Shown here: piece by piece, positions 55,701 through 62,564 of the stretch
Position numbering within the stretch: the first letter of the stretch is position 1
How the letters are laid out: each line of letters starts with the position of its first letter
Assembly (NCBI GenBank): GCA_030522415.1
Contig: CM060108.1
Coordinates: forward strand, 34,699,256-34,763,255
Reading direction: 5' to 3'
Length of the DNA: 64,000 bases
Origin: Channallabes apus
Lineage: Eukaryota; Chordata; Actinopteri; Siluriformes; Clariidae
Position numbers and translations under genes: made by a program
Notes under the pieces: generated by a model
Told to the model about the DNA's origin: nothing
Databases searched by the model: none
The model's input: the letters and a program-made list of their open reading frames with translations, nothing else

Positions 55701-58700
55701 GGTAAGAAGAGCTAAAGACCATACTCGGTATAAGAACTCATGTGCTGTTACATGTAACTTTAACTGTTTAAAGTGGAACATAAGGTTTTTTTTTTATAAT
55801 TTAAAGCAGCATTGGCAAGCTTCTATGTAATGAAATTAACAGGATGTGCTTATATTAAAGAATAATCAGGGTGGTAACAATTTTATAACAACTGCATGTG
55901 TTTATCCCAGGCTTGTATATATAGTATTTTTCTTGTCTCCTCCCTTTTTATCATATTAATCTGAGCTATTTCTCCTTTTTTTTTCTTTTGTTCTCTCTCA
56001 GACACTTATTATTGCTTTTCTTACTTTTTTTTATCTCCTTTTACCTTTCTTCCCTCACACACATATTATTTCTAAAAATCCACCTACCTTTATTTATATA
56101 TTTGTTTGTGCATTGCTGTTTGGTTGTGTATGCATGAAGAAAACAAGAATAAAAGAAAAGAAACTGTTAAGATTAATGCACATAATAGGACAATCATTAT
56201 GTTAATATTGACATAATATACATTCATGTGTAATAGTGACAAACTCACTCTCTTCTTTTTATCATTTTACAATTTTTGTATCCTTCTTCTCCCCAAATCC
56301 TTTATTTTGTTTTATAGGTGACGTACTTTCCGTTCGATTGGCAGAACTGCACAATGGTGTTTAATTCATTCACTTATGACTCTTCTGAAATGGATCTTCA
56401 GTATGCCCTTGATGAGAAAGGCAAAGAGATACGAGAGATCATCTATGACACCGGTTTCAGCGGTATGAACCATTGAACCACTATACACACAAGCAGTTCA
56501 AATCAAAATCTGCATTTTTCTTTGAGAAAATCAACAAAATATACACATTGCCTTTTCTCTAGAGAGTGGTGAATGGCATATCATTCACAAGCCTTCCAGG
56601 AAGAATGTAAAGAAAGAGGACCTGTATGAAGACATCACCTTCTACTTGATCATCGAGCGCAAACCCATGTACTACGTGTTCAACATAATCCTGCCCTGCA
56701 TCCTAATTACAATTATTGCCATCTTCAACTTCTATCTGCCACCTGATGCTGGTGAGACCCAACAACTCAAATCTGCCACGTTCTCGAAGCTTGCAGTAAT
56801 AGCTTAATATTTCTTTGAGAGTTAATGTATTAAAGGGGCCATCCAGTCCCAATTCTTCATAGGTTAATATGATTCTTTAGGGTCCTAATGAAAAGTTTGT
56901 AATATACTTTAATTAAAAATTATCAATGGTTGTGTAAAAAAAACATTACTTTTACCTGGTAAAAAGTGGCTCTGTTCTCAGCAACCTATTTCAGTACATG
57001 CTCCTTTAAATGCTAATGACCTCTGCTGAGCCCGCCCCCCAGCTCTAGGGGCGTGTCTTCACAACACACATGGGGTATAGCTTTGACAACAGTTAAAAAT
57101 ATTTTAAAAAACTGTTTAAAATAATTTTACATGATCTTAGGATTATTTTATATATGAAGGAGTTATTTCTACTCTCTTGCTCTCTTCCTCATAGATCTGA
57201 TATTAGTGTGTTAAATCTTCCCTGCTGCTATCTTCCTGTCTCCTCTTGCATCTGTTCTTAAAGTATATATATAAAATTTTTATATTAAAAGTGGCAATGG
57301 TTGTGCAAATATGCATGAAAAGTGACTTATGAAAGTGTCATGTGCAATGGTCCAGATATATAAATATGTAGTGCAAGAAGCATGTGCACAAAACTTAACT
57401 TCCCAGACCGGGAATCGAACCCAGGCCTCCCACATGAGAGCGCCGAATCCTAACCACTAGACCACCGAGGACTAATGTCTAGCTCATGGAGATGCCGGGT
57501 ATTCAACCTAGGACATCATACACGCGAAGCATTGTGTGTGTAACTGAGTCTCTCCTGGCGCCAGAAAAGCTTACCGAAGCACAGCGGACTCGCCTTGTCT
57601 ACTACGCAACTTTAGAAAAACTTTATAAATATGTAGTGCAAAAAAGCATGTGCCTTGAGCGGGTCTTCCACGTGAGAGCGCCGAATCCTAACCACTAGAC
57701 CGCACTACACCAAAACACTACACACCACACTCGTGTAGGCGCCATTTTGCTCCAGCATAGAAAAACAATGGCCGACAGCTTTCTTCTAACTCGGGGCGGG
57801 TCTTTGCTAAAACACCAGTGTCAATCAACTATAGTGGGAGCGGCCTCTGTCAGTGTGACGTCACCCCGACAGGCTTTTGAGATCAGCCTGATTTCAGAAG
57901 GGGCATCTTATTTTAATCAATTAAAAGAAAATCGCTGGGCGGCTCTTTATCATTGTAGAGTGGTTGTGTACACACTCTCCTAACACACATTTCAATCCAA
58001 GCAGCTTGAAAAAGTGCATGTAGCACCGTATGTCCCCTTTAAGAAAGGTTTTTAGATGTTAGATCAATAACATGGTTAGCATTGCAGACATGATGCTGGT
58101 AGTCTGATCATAGCTCCAGTATACAGAGAAAGCTATCTACCTTGATGGTATGTATCCAGTGATGTAAACTTTAAAGCACTTTTTGTAAGTCGCTCTGGAT
58201 AAGAGCGTCTGCTAAATGCCTAAATGTAAATGTAAATGTATACAAGCACTAGTGAACTGATGGGATAAGTGCATTAGTTTAGCAGGGGAGTATATAGAGA
58301 AATAATGACAATTTTCATCCCTTTAACTGTAGTCTGTTATTCTGGATAATCAAAGATCCTGGTTTGAATTGAACACCCCTTGTACACAGTATGACCAAGT
58401 TTAACCATGTCTACTAATTTTAAGCATGAATAAATGTATGTACAGTATAAGAAGTCTTTGTTGAAATAACAACTACAACTACAAAAGCAGCTATAAGTCT
58501 GTCAACACTGCAAACTATTCAAATTATTTAGGAACAGATTACTCACTCGCAGGAGGCCCAGAGCCTGTCCCAGGACACCTAGGGTGCGATGCCGGGTACA
58601 CCCTGGACGAGGGCCCAATCCATTGCAGGGCAGACACACACACACTACGCTCATTCACATAATATAGATTGGCCCCTTGTTCAGGGTGTACAGTACCCAG

Positions 58701-60276
58701 CCTACACCGGAAATCAACTGGGAGGTGCTAATGGAACAGTGCTAGTGGAGCAGATTATAGCTAGTCCAAAATATGGAGTCAATACTACCCTTGGTTGGTC
58801 CTAAAATAATAATTTTTTTTTTTTTTAATCATGACCCATAGTACAGTATAGCCTGTGGTTGGAAATCATTGACCAGGTTAATCTTAATTCATGCTGCCCC
58901 TAACCCAGGACTGTGAATGAGACTAAGAATGTTTAAGAGTAATGGAATATACAAACCTGGTAACTTGATAAAATGTAATGCACAAAACATATTTTGTGTT
59001 TATGCATATTTGTTTAGTTTGATATTTTGAGCATTTTTTTCTCTTGTTTGTGAGAATGTTCATTCCAGTAAACCGGTTTACATCACTGACCCAGTGGCAG
59101 TAGTGGTTTACCAGAGCTGTCCCCTGTGTGGCCTCTAACAGCAGTGCTACAGCTTATTACATGACCACTAGGTTCATTTTTTTATCTTGGTAAAATCCAC
59201 TCCATAAATCACTGCTACATGCAGTTGCTCAGACCAGGAGACCTGACTTCAATGACCTCTGTGAAGAAGCCTGGGGGAATAAACTGTACATCAGATAGTG
59301 TGTGGCTTTCTATAATATTATGAGGGTCATGCATGTTCAGTAACAGCTTTAGGAATGAAATGGCTATTGAGATTGGATGGGTGTACATGGAATAAGGTAG
59401 GGATATACTTACTTATGCATACATATACTGTAAATATAATTATGTATGTGAGTGCTGAATAACTTATGTATGTCTGTCTCCTCCTCTTATCCTTCTTTCA
59501 TTTCTCCCTGTTCAGGAGAGAAGATGGGTTTGTCCATCAATGTGCTGCTGACCCTTACTGTCTTTCTGCTCCTGCTGGCTGATAAAGTCCCCGAGACATC
59601 TCTGGGTGTCCCCATCATCGTCAACTACCTGATGTTCACAATGATCCTGGTGACGTGTTCGGTTATTCTCAGTGTGGTAGTCTTGAACCTGCACCACCGC
59701 TCACCAAGCACCCATCATATGCCCCTGTTGGTGCGCAAGGTTAGTTAACTATGCAGCATTCTCACTGGAACTATTGAGTCTACTGAGTTAGTCAGTACAA
59801 AGAGTCAGATAAGTTGATAAGGAGTCATGATCTCTTCAATAGATGACTTGATAAAGTTAAGTCTGTGATATAATTTGATATTCCTGGAAGTACTGGTGTT
59901 CCAACGTTGAATAGTAAACTGGCTCTAATTTTAGATGCTATTTCTTCTTGAAAAGCGGCTTACAGTACAGTGGATATTGGTTTAAAATCCTTCAAAGTGT
60001 CATTTGTGCACAGATTAAAAATGAACGACTTGGTTGGTAAGCTTATGAACTTATTACTTTCAGCTGCTGAGCTTATTTGACCTCTGTAATGCAGTTGTAT
60101 ATTTGCAGATGAAGACCAGATTTTCCATAGTGGCATAAAAGATTATTGCAAAGTGGTAGGAAAACTTGATGTGAAAATGAGTAAATGAGATGCTGTCCTC
60201 ACAGCATGCTTTGACCCCATTTGCAGGGTTCATGACATTTCTGTAAAACTGCAGATTTAGAAAAATTCCCCAATGA

Positions 60277-60358
<82 letters not shown>

Positions 60359-62564
60359 TATTACAGAGAAAAAAGCATTAAATTGTGGGCTTAGAAGTGA
60401 ACCAAAACGAAAAAATATGTTAAAACACTATAAAAATTGAGAGAGAAAAAATTATAGAACTACTCACAGCTTGATGCCCTTCTGTTATTGAAAGCTCATT
60501 ATACTGTAGAAAAGGTGAGAGATGGTTCTGCCTCCTCTTACAAATTGAAAAGAAACTGGGACAAGAGGTTTTCTAGAGCAATAAAAACAGGGTAATGAAC
60601 AGTGACAAGGGAAGAGCAGTGGATGTAGAAGTAAGAATGTGATACAGCAACACTAATAACATCTTTGAGCCGAGTGACTTTTCATTTCACTGTTTAAATG
60701 GGGGGGGGGGGGGGTCAAATAATGCACATACATGTCTTAAATAATGCTGGCCTAACCTACAGTACTTGTCTTAAGCCTTGATCTGTTTACTCCAAAGCTT
60801 TTGTTTGTGGTTCTGAAAAGATAGATGTAAAAGTACCTTCCAAAGTCATGACAACAAGCAAACACTTGTATAAATGTTGTATAAATATTGTATAAATAAT
60901 GGATAGATGGAAATCACTAAACCTATTCAATGTTTATTACTAATGCCTGTATTTAAAAAACAAAAAAAAACAAAAAGAAGGACAGGAAGAAGAAAAAAAT
61001 AATGAAACATGTAGGTTGTGTACATTCATTTTCCATTACAAAGGATTGTTTTTGCTAGTTTTTGGATTGGCACAGGTTTTATGTCGGGTGCCCTTCCTTG
61101 ACACAATCCTCACATTTGAGCAGGTCATTGGAACCAGAAATGCATGCAGTGGCTGGGGTTTGGGAATTGGGTGGGAATTGAACCAGGGTCTTCATTTCAA
61201 AGAATTGTATTTATTTATTTATTTATTTATTTGTCATATACCGTAGTTACCTTATTTTGTCACCCGGAGGAAACCTGCCATGCATGAGGGAGAATATTCA
61301 AACTCCACATACACAAACTTAAGGTGGGAATTGAACCCTTGAACCTGGAGGTGCAAGGCCACAGAGCTAACCACTATGCACTCACTCACTCATCATCTAC
61401 ACCGCTTAATTCTGTATTCAGGGTCGATCCATTGCAGGGCACACACACATACAGTACACACACTCATTCACACGCTATGGCCAATTTGCGAACGCCAATT
61501 AACCTAATCTACATGTCTTTGGACTGTGAGAGGAAACCCACCAAGCATGGGGAGAACATACAAACTCTATGCACACAGAGATGGGAATCAAACCTGGCTG
61601 GGAATTGAACCCAGACCCTGGAGGTGCAGATCATCGTGTCATATTTAATTTAATTTATATATTTAATTATTTTTTATTGTTTCTGCTGTATAAATATGAC
61701 AATTTGAATTATTATAACATAATAACATAACATTCTGTCTGTTGCACACTTTATGAAGTCGTGTCTGGCAGGATTGCAATAACTGTCTGTAGCTTAAATA
61801 GTTGGCAGCTGTACACCACCCTGCTCCTTTTTTTATTGCCATTCAAGGTTATTCAAGGAAAATGTCCAAACACAGGGTCTTAAATTACAGTCTTAATTTG
61901 TTTTCACCTCAGGTTTATATTTATAGCACTAAGCTATTTCCCGAACAATGCACAACAACCTTCAACATTAACAGTAATTAAAACAAACTGTTCTCATGAA
62001 TAAAACAGTGGACTTTTAGAAAGCTGAACAAGAACAAATCAAAAATCTTTAAAAGGTCCCGTCTTTCAATTGTCTTTCACTGACACTGTTTGTTGTTATA
62101 TTTCATCACATACTCAACTTTCTTTGCACATGACCCCACTTTTCTTGAGTACAATTATACACTCTAGTAAACTTCAAACCAGATGTTGCTTAATTGCAAA
62201 CGAGCTTCGCATATACCATACCCTGTAAACACTTCAGTGACTTCAACAATCTGCCATTATTAAACGTCTAGTAATTTTGGAAAGTTTATGAACACTATTA
62301 AAAGTGATCCATGAAATGGTGTCAAATTTAGGCTAAATGTGAAATACATTGACAGATATCTTAATATTATAACTACTCCCATTTTCTATAGATTTTCATC
62401 CACATGCTGCCACCATATCTGGGTCTCCTAAGGCCAAAAGTGGAGACACCGCTTTCTCTAGAGCGCCCACACAAAAAGGAGAACCACAAATGCATCAGCC
62501 GGGCAGCAGACGAATACTTCATCCGCAAACCCAATACATGTCTGCTCTTTCCCAAACCTAACAG
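33208..62564 (+). CDS. chrnb1: chrnb1, muscle nicotinic acetylcholine receptor beta1 subunit (exons 1-9, 3' end missing)
   Basis: Join of 33208-33268, 35393-35526, 45505-45549, 46123-46229, 54762-54870, 56318-56462, 56563-56751, 59516-59739 and 62392-62564: 1187 coding bases, about 395 of the roughly 500 residues usual for the family. Every junction is GT/AG and the frame holds. In order: signal peptide, ligand-binding-type extracellular domain, Cys loop C149-C163 with 13 residues between and an NCT glycosylation site at N162, M1 (about 236-258), M2 (about 268-288, [20 protein letters not shown]), M3 (about 298-320), then the cytoplasmic loop with [26 protein letters not shown] and DEYFIRKP mark beta1 rather than alpha, gamma, delta or epsilon. 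It is the structural, non-binding subunit of the cation-selective pentamer at the endplate. The last exons (amphipathic helix, M4, stop) lie past the window. Teleosts also have a chrnb1-like paralog, so the exact copy is less sure. Confidence 0.93.
33269..35392. other. chrnb1 intron 1
   Basis: 2124 bases with a degenerate SINE at 33868-34015 and a complex, repeat-free block at 34940-35140. Otherwise AT-rich and unrecognised. Confidence 0.8.
33868..34015 (+). mobile_element. family C SINE, partial
   Basis: AGGTTGCCGTGGTTGAGCCC, AAAGGCCCTTAACCCTGTCT, GCTCCAAGGGCGCAACGTAT and AAGCTGGGAAATGTGAAGAA match the copy at 63655-63865 in order. The tRNA-like head is missing. Confidence 0.7.
35393..35526 (+). 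CDS. chrnb1: chrnb1 exon 2, start of extracellular domain
   Basis: Acceptor CCCACAG, donor gtacgg (non-consensus after GT but canonical GT). 134 bases coding [20 protein letters not shown] to [12 protein letters not shown]: the N-terminal helix and first beta strand of a nicotinic receptor. KKLFSNYN matches the family REKLFSGYD. Confidence 0.9.
36118..36395 (-). mobile_element. family A SINE
   Basis: CATCTATACCACTTAATCTT, GGCCTGGAGCCTATCACAGG, GGTGCCAATCCACTATAAAG, AACGCCAATTAGCCTAACCA and GAGAACATGCAAACCCCATG in inverted SINE order. The tRNA-like head is missing beyond 36395. Confidence 0.75.
37912..38545. mobile_element. TAGTGATGGG-ended hAT MITE nested in a hAT element
   Basis: 634 bases with ends TAGTGATGGG and CCCATCACTA as exact inverted repeats and 8-base flanks GTATGGTC (37904-37911) and GAATGGTC (38546-38553), one mismatch. 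The interior is full of GAACGA, TTCGTTC and GATTCG words on both strands. Confidence 0.85.
38057..38255. repeat. two-copy 100-base tandem duplication inside the MITE
   Basis: GGAAACAGTATTGAACGATT at 38061 and 38162, and GTGACTCCCATAGACGCTAT at 38127 and 38227: two units of about 100 bases roughly 80 percent alike by eye. Confidence 0.85.
40683..40736. repeat. (TC)n microsatellite
   Basis: About 20 TC units just before the GGGCCCGG element. Confidence 0.9.
40749..42650 (+). mobile_element. GGGCCCGG-ended inverted-repeat element, full copy 2
   Basis: 1902 bases with 16-base identical inverted tips GGGCCCGGTTTCTCGA. Internal words like TTCTTAAGTCG, TTTCTCGAAACGTTCTTA and CTCTTAGCTAAG repeat near the left end. 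No transposase frame. Copy 1 (21611-22643) is an inverted, truncated relative. The flanks show AGGTTAACAATAA and AGGTTGATAAATAA, so the size of the target duplication is unclear. Confidence 0.88.
41668..41909. mobile_element. PIF/Harbinger-like MITE, 242 bp, nested
   Basis: Ends TACCCCTATCTCACCTG and, inverted, TACCCCTCTCTCACCTG, flanked by TTA at 41665-41667 and 41910-41912, the 3-base duplication of PIF/Harbinger elements. The empty site is visible in copy 1 near 22310-22350. Confidence 0.85.
42657..42700. repeat. (AAT)n microsatellite
   Basis: About 13 units directly after the GGGCCCGG element. Confidence 0.9.
42863..42915. repeat. (TA)n microsatellite
   Basis: About 26 TA units, directly before another inverted-repeat element. 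Confidence 0.95.
42919..43717. mobile_element. inverted-repeat DNA element, about 0.8 kb
   Basis: Left GGTGGTGGCTGCT with GGGAAACTC 26 bases in; right, reversed, GTGGCGGCTGCTAG with GGGAAGCTC. GC-richer than its surroundings, with a self-complementary stretch around GGGAAGCTCAGCTTCTCTGG (43266-43285). It sits between a TA and a CA microsatellite, which hides any target duplication. Confidence 0.65.
43714..43774. repeat. (CA)n microsatellite
   Basis: About 28 CA units with one CG variant. Confidence 0.95.
43971..44478 (+). mobile_element. Tc1-derived MITE, copy 2
   Basis: TACCGTTCAAAAGTTTGGAG at the left and its inverse TTTGAACGGTAGTGTA at the right. The plus strand carries [20 protein letters not shown] and [17 protein letters not shown] before a frameshift in the ADEKF region. 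Inverted relative to copies 1 and 3. Confidence 0.88.
44983..45140 (+). mobile_element. family C SINE, decayed, with tRNA-like head
   Basis: A-box-like GTAGTTCAGTGGTTAAGACA, B-box-like GTTCTGAGTTTAAATCCCAG, then CCCTTAAGCAAGGACTTTTA and a decayed GTAATTTGCTGTGGATGATG tail equivalent to GTAAGTCGCTCTGGATAAGA. Confidence 0.65.
45505..45549 (+). CDS. chrnb1: chrnb1 exon 3 (45 bases)
   Basis: Acceptor CCATAG, donor gtaagt. [15 protein letters not shown]; 45 bases is the invariant size of this exon in the nicotinic receptor family, and human beta1 has NEKDEEMSTKVYLDL at this place. Confidence 0.95.
46123..46229 (+). CDS. chrnb1: chrnb1 exon 4
   Basis: Acceptor TTTTAATAG, donor gtgagt. [20 protein letters not shown] then [15 protein letters not shown] with a split Asn codon. 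It carries the EW...RLTW and WLPDIVL family signatures. At 107 bases it is one codon shorter than the usual 110: EHGID here against EHDGID in human. Confidence 0.95.
47035..47250 (+). mobile_element. degenerate family D SINE
   Basis: CACAATGCTGGTTTCAAGCCC, AGATTAAATGGGATTGTTTC, ATCAGGAAAGACATTCAATG, TAAAACCTTTGCCAATTCAA and GAGAGCAGCCAAAAAAAGAA follow the order of the complete copy at 20417-20630. Confidence 0.7.
48179..48310. repeat. second copy of a 46250-46345 segment
   Basis: CCATCAAATAATCCCCAAAT, AAATATTCTAAAAGAG, TTTTCTGAGG, CCTCATAAATAAAAT and GATACAGTAATA occur in the same order in 46250-46345, 1.93 kb earlier, with small indels. It contains no exon. Confidence 0.8.
48515..48690 (-). 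mobile_element. family C SINE
   Basis: On the plus strand GGTCAGAGCGCAGGGATAGC, TTAATAGCCTTTCTCAAGAG, CTCAACAGTAGCAGTTTGG and AGTGTTGAACCCTAGTTCAA, then the inverted head CCCCGTAACCACGAGCTGTA: family C reversed. Confidence 0.65.
49438..50062 (+). pseudogene. Mos1/mariner-like transposase remnant with internal fold-back
   Basis: From 49437: [38 protein letters not shown] and [11 protein letters not shown], which match the HTH_48 start of mariner transposases. Then frameshifted text equivalent to [26 protein letters not shown], and at 49959-50060 the later part ([16 protein letters not shown]). Catalytic parts between are lost. Many stops and frameshifts; not a gene. Confidence 0.8.
49757..49933. 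repeat. inverted repeat inside the mariner remnant
   Basis: GACCAAAGAGTAGAAGAAAC and ATTGTGTCGAAGTCTGCCAA at 49760-49800 recur inverted at 49891-49931 with one or two mismatches, leaving a loop of about 85 bases. Confidence 0.9.
50288..51600. mobile_element. hAT-type element, 1.3 kb, with nested SINE
   Basis: CTACAAAC lies on both sides (50280-50287 and 51601-51608) without mismatch. Ends TAGACATAGCGAGATG and, inverted, TAATGATGGGACG are only loosely alike. The interior has (AAT)n at 51128-51151 and no transposase. Of this, 50738-51113 is a SINE. Confidence 0.75.
50738..51113 (-). mobile_element. family A SINE, best full-length copy
   Basis: On the minus strand: GGCGGCGCGGTGGTGTAGTG, GTTAGCACTGTCGCCTTGCA, B box GGGTTCGATTCC, TTTGCATGTTCTCCCCGTGC, TTGGTGGGTTTCCTCCAGGT, GCGATGGATTGGCACCCTGT, GGGATAGGCTCCAGGTCCCC, AAGCGGTATAGAAAATGAAC and a (TGAA)n-type tail. 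The head is tRNA-derived with A and B boxes. ACTAA flanks both sides, a weak target duplication. Confidence 0.92.
51696..52239 (-). mobile_element. Tc1-derived MITE, copy 3
   Basis: TACACTACCGTTCAAAAGTT at the left, inverse AACTTTTGAACAGTA at the right. The minus strand frame keeps [20 protein letters not shown] and [20 protein letters not shown], with the upstream [13 protein letters not shown] still readable in another frame. The least deleted of the three. Confidence 0.88.
53388..53912. mobile_element. 525-base inverted-repeat element
   Basis: About 43-base inverted ends: CAGGACTTTTGATTGTGCAG with AATAA on the left, and GGGATTTTTGATTGTGCAG with AATAA reversed on the right. The related right half is at 58080-58385. 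No coding capacity and no family name I can give. Confidence 0.75.
54762..54870 (+). CDS. chrnb1: chrnb1 exon 5
   Basis: Acceptor GTGTGCAG, donor gtaaga. [20 protein letters not shown] then [16 protein letters not shown], ending just after the first cysteine of the Cys loop (C149). The NNDG...W.PP..RSSC pattern is diagnostic. Confidence 0.95.
54871..56317. other. chrnb1 intron 5
   Basis: 1447 bases. A Tc1 remnant at 55070-55400; the rest, including a TC-rich stretch at 55935-56080, has no recognised feature. Confidence 0.8.
55070..55400 (-). mobile_element. Tc1-like remnant
   Basis: ACACTGCCTGGCCAAAAAAG is the terminal sequence of a fish Tc1 family, followed by TTCTAATATTTCATTGTCAC and CCTTTAGCTTTAATTCCAGC. 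The other end is missing. Confidence 0.6.
56318..56462 (+). CDS. chrnb1: chrnb1 exon 6, Cys loop
   Basis: Acceptor TTTATAG, donor gtatga. [20 protein letters not shown] includes the FPFDWQNC Cys-loop core and NCT glycosylation site, then [20 protein letters not shown]. Human beta1 has [20 protein letters not shown] here. Confidence 0.97.
56563..56751 (+). CDS. chrnb1: chrnb1 exon 7, pre-M1 and M1
   Basis: Only 100 bases after exon 6. [15 protein letters not shown], then [20 protein letters not shown] and [17 protein letters not shown]: the last beta strand and transmembrane helix M1, with the family's conserved Pro-Cys in M1. Confidence 0.97.
57400..57471 (-). pseudogene. tRNA-Glu(CTC)-like sequence, complete length but broken stem
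   Basis: On the minus strand the 72 bases follow tRNA-Glu: A box TGGTCTAGTGGTTAGGATT, anticodon region CGGCGCTCTCA, B box GGGTTCGATTCC and a 3' end CTGGGAA. The acceptor stem has one mismatch and two wobbles. The 3' side of the anticodon stem is GTGGG where CGCCG is needed, so four of five pairs fail. Pseudogene or SINE head rather than a working tRNA. Confidence 0.75.
57655..57706 (-). pseudogene. second, truncated tRNA-Glu-like sequence
   Basis: GCGGTCTAGTGGTTAGGATT, CGGCGCTCTCACGTGGAAG, then divergence before the T arm. It shares the downstream tail GCACATGCTT and TTGCACTACATATTTATA with the copy 266 bases away. Confidence 0.75.
58080..58385. mobile_element. right half of the 53.4 kb inverted-repeat element family
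   Basis: GGTAGTCTGATCATAGCTCC, ACAGAGAAAGCTATCTACC, GTGCATTAGTTTAGCAGGGG, then TGTTATTCTGGATAATCAAA and TCCTGGTTTGAATTGAACAC correspond in order to 53745-53912. Confidence 0.7.
58149..58257 (+). mobile_element. SINE tail inserted in the element half
   Basis: GTAAGTCGCTCTGGATAAGA, GCGTCTGCTAAATGCC and (TGTAAA)n. TGATGG flanks it (58143-58148 and 58258-58263). The matching site at about 53801-53820 has no insert. Confidence 0.75.
58548..58640 (-). mobile_element. family A SINE fragment
   Basis: GAGGCCCAGAGCCTGTCCCA, GGACACCTAGGGTGCG, GGGTACACCCTGGACGAGGG and CAATCCATTGCAGGGCA. Confidence 0.7.
59516..59739 (+). CDS. chrnb1: chrnb1 exon 8, M2 pore helix and M3
   Basis: Acceptor TGTTCAG, donor gttagt. 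[20 protein letters not shown] is M2 with the gate Leu at 9', then LADKVPETS linker and [20 protein letters not shown] as M3, ending [14 protein letters not shown]. Position 6' is Asn (N272). Confidence 0.98.
60281..60355. repeat. (AC)n microsatellite
   Basis: About 37 uninterrupted AC units. Confidence 0.95.
61071..61200 (-). mobile_element. family D SINE, decayed
   Basis: GGCACAGGTTTTATGTCGGG, TGCCCTTCCTTGACACAATC and the inverted B-box area GGGAATTGAACCAGGGTCTT. Confidence 0.7.
61262..61625 (-). mobile_element. two adjoining family A SINE copies
   Basis: First (61262-61375): GGAGGAAACCTGCCATGCAT to the inverted head GGAGGTGCAAGGCCACAGAG and CTAACCACTATGCA. Second (61377-61625): CATCTACACCGCTTAATTCT, GTCGATCCATTGCAGGGCAC, ACGCCAATTAACCTAATCTA, GGGAATTGAACCCAGACCCT. 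The second has an internal deletion after GGGTCG. Confidence 0.8.
62392..62564 (+). CDS. chrnb1: chrnb1 exon 9, cytoplasmic loop
   Basis: Acceptor TTCTATAG, donor gtatct; the AG of a split Arg codon ends the exon. [16 protein letters not shown] then a variable stretch and [11 protein letters not shown] with LLFPKPNR. Human beta1 has [24 protein letters not shown] and LFPKPNR. The Tyr in DEYFIRKP (Y380 here) corresponds to the beta Tyr phosphorylated during agrin/MuSK-driven anchoring. Frame beyond 62564 is intronic. Confidence 0.95.

Larger units (their letters stand above)
56834..58038. mobile_element. TTAA-flanked non-autonomous DNA element, 1.2 kb
   Basis: AGGGGCCATCC at the left and, inverted, AGGGGACATAC at the right, each next to TTAA (56830-56833 and 58039-58042). 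TTAA targets are used by piggyBac and Kolobok elements. It contains two tRNA-Glu-like sequences and no transposase. Confidence 0.78.
56752..59515. other. chrnb1 intron 7
   Basis: 2764 bases, about half of it a TTAA-flanked element with tRNA-like sequences, then an inverted-repeat element half with a nested SINE tail and a SINE fragment. 58810-59500 shows nothing named. Confidence 0.8.
59740..62391. other. chrnb1 intron 8
   Basis: Holds a (CA)n tract, a G run at 60702-60714, and family D and A SINEs. 59740-60280 and 61630-62390 show no named feature. Confidence 0.8.

Noticed and set aside
57400..57471. Working tRNA-Glu gene
   Set aside because: The anticodon stem has four failed pairs and it lies within a transposon next to a truncated twin.
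57486..57983. Two frames of 70-78 codons in chrnb1 intron 7
   Set aside because: Inside the TTAA-flanked element, no recognisable domain, no splice context.
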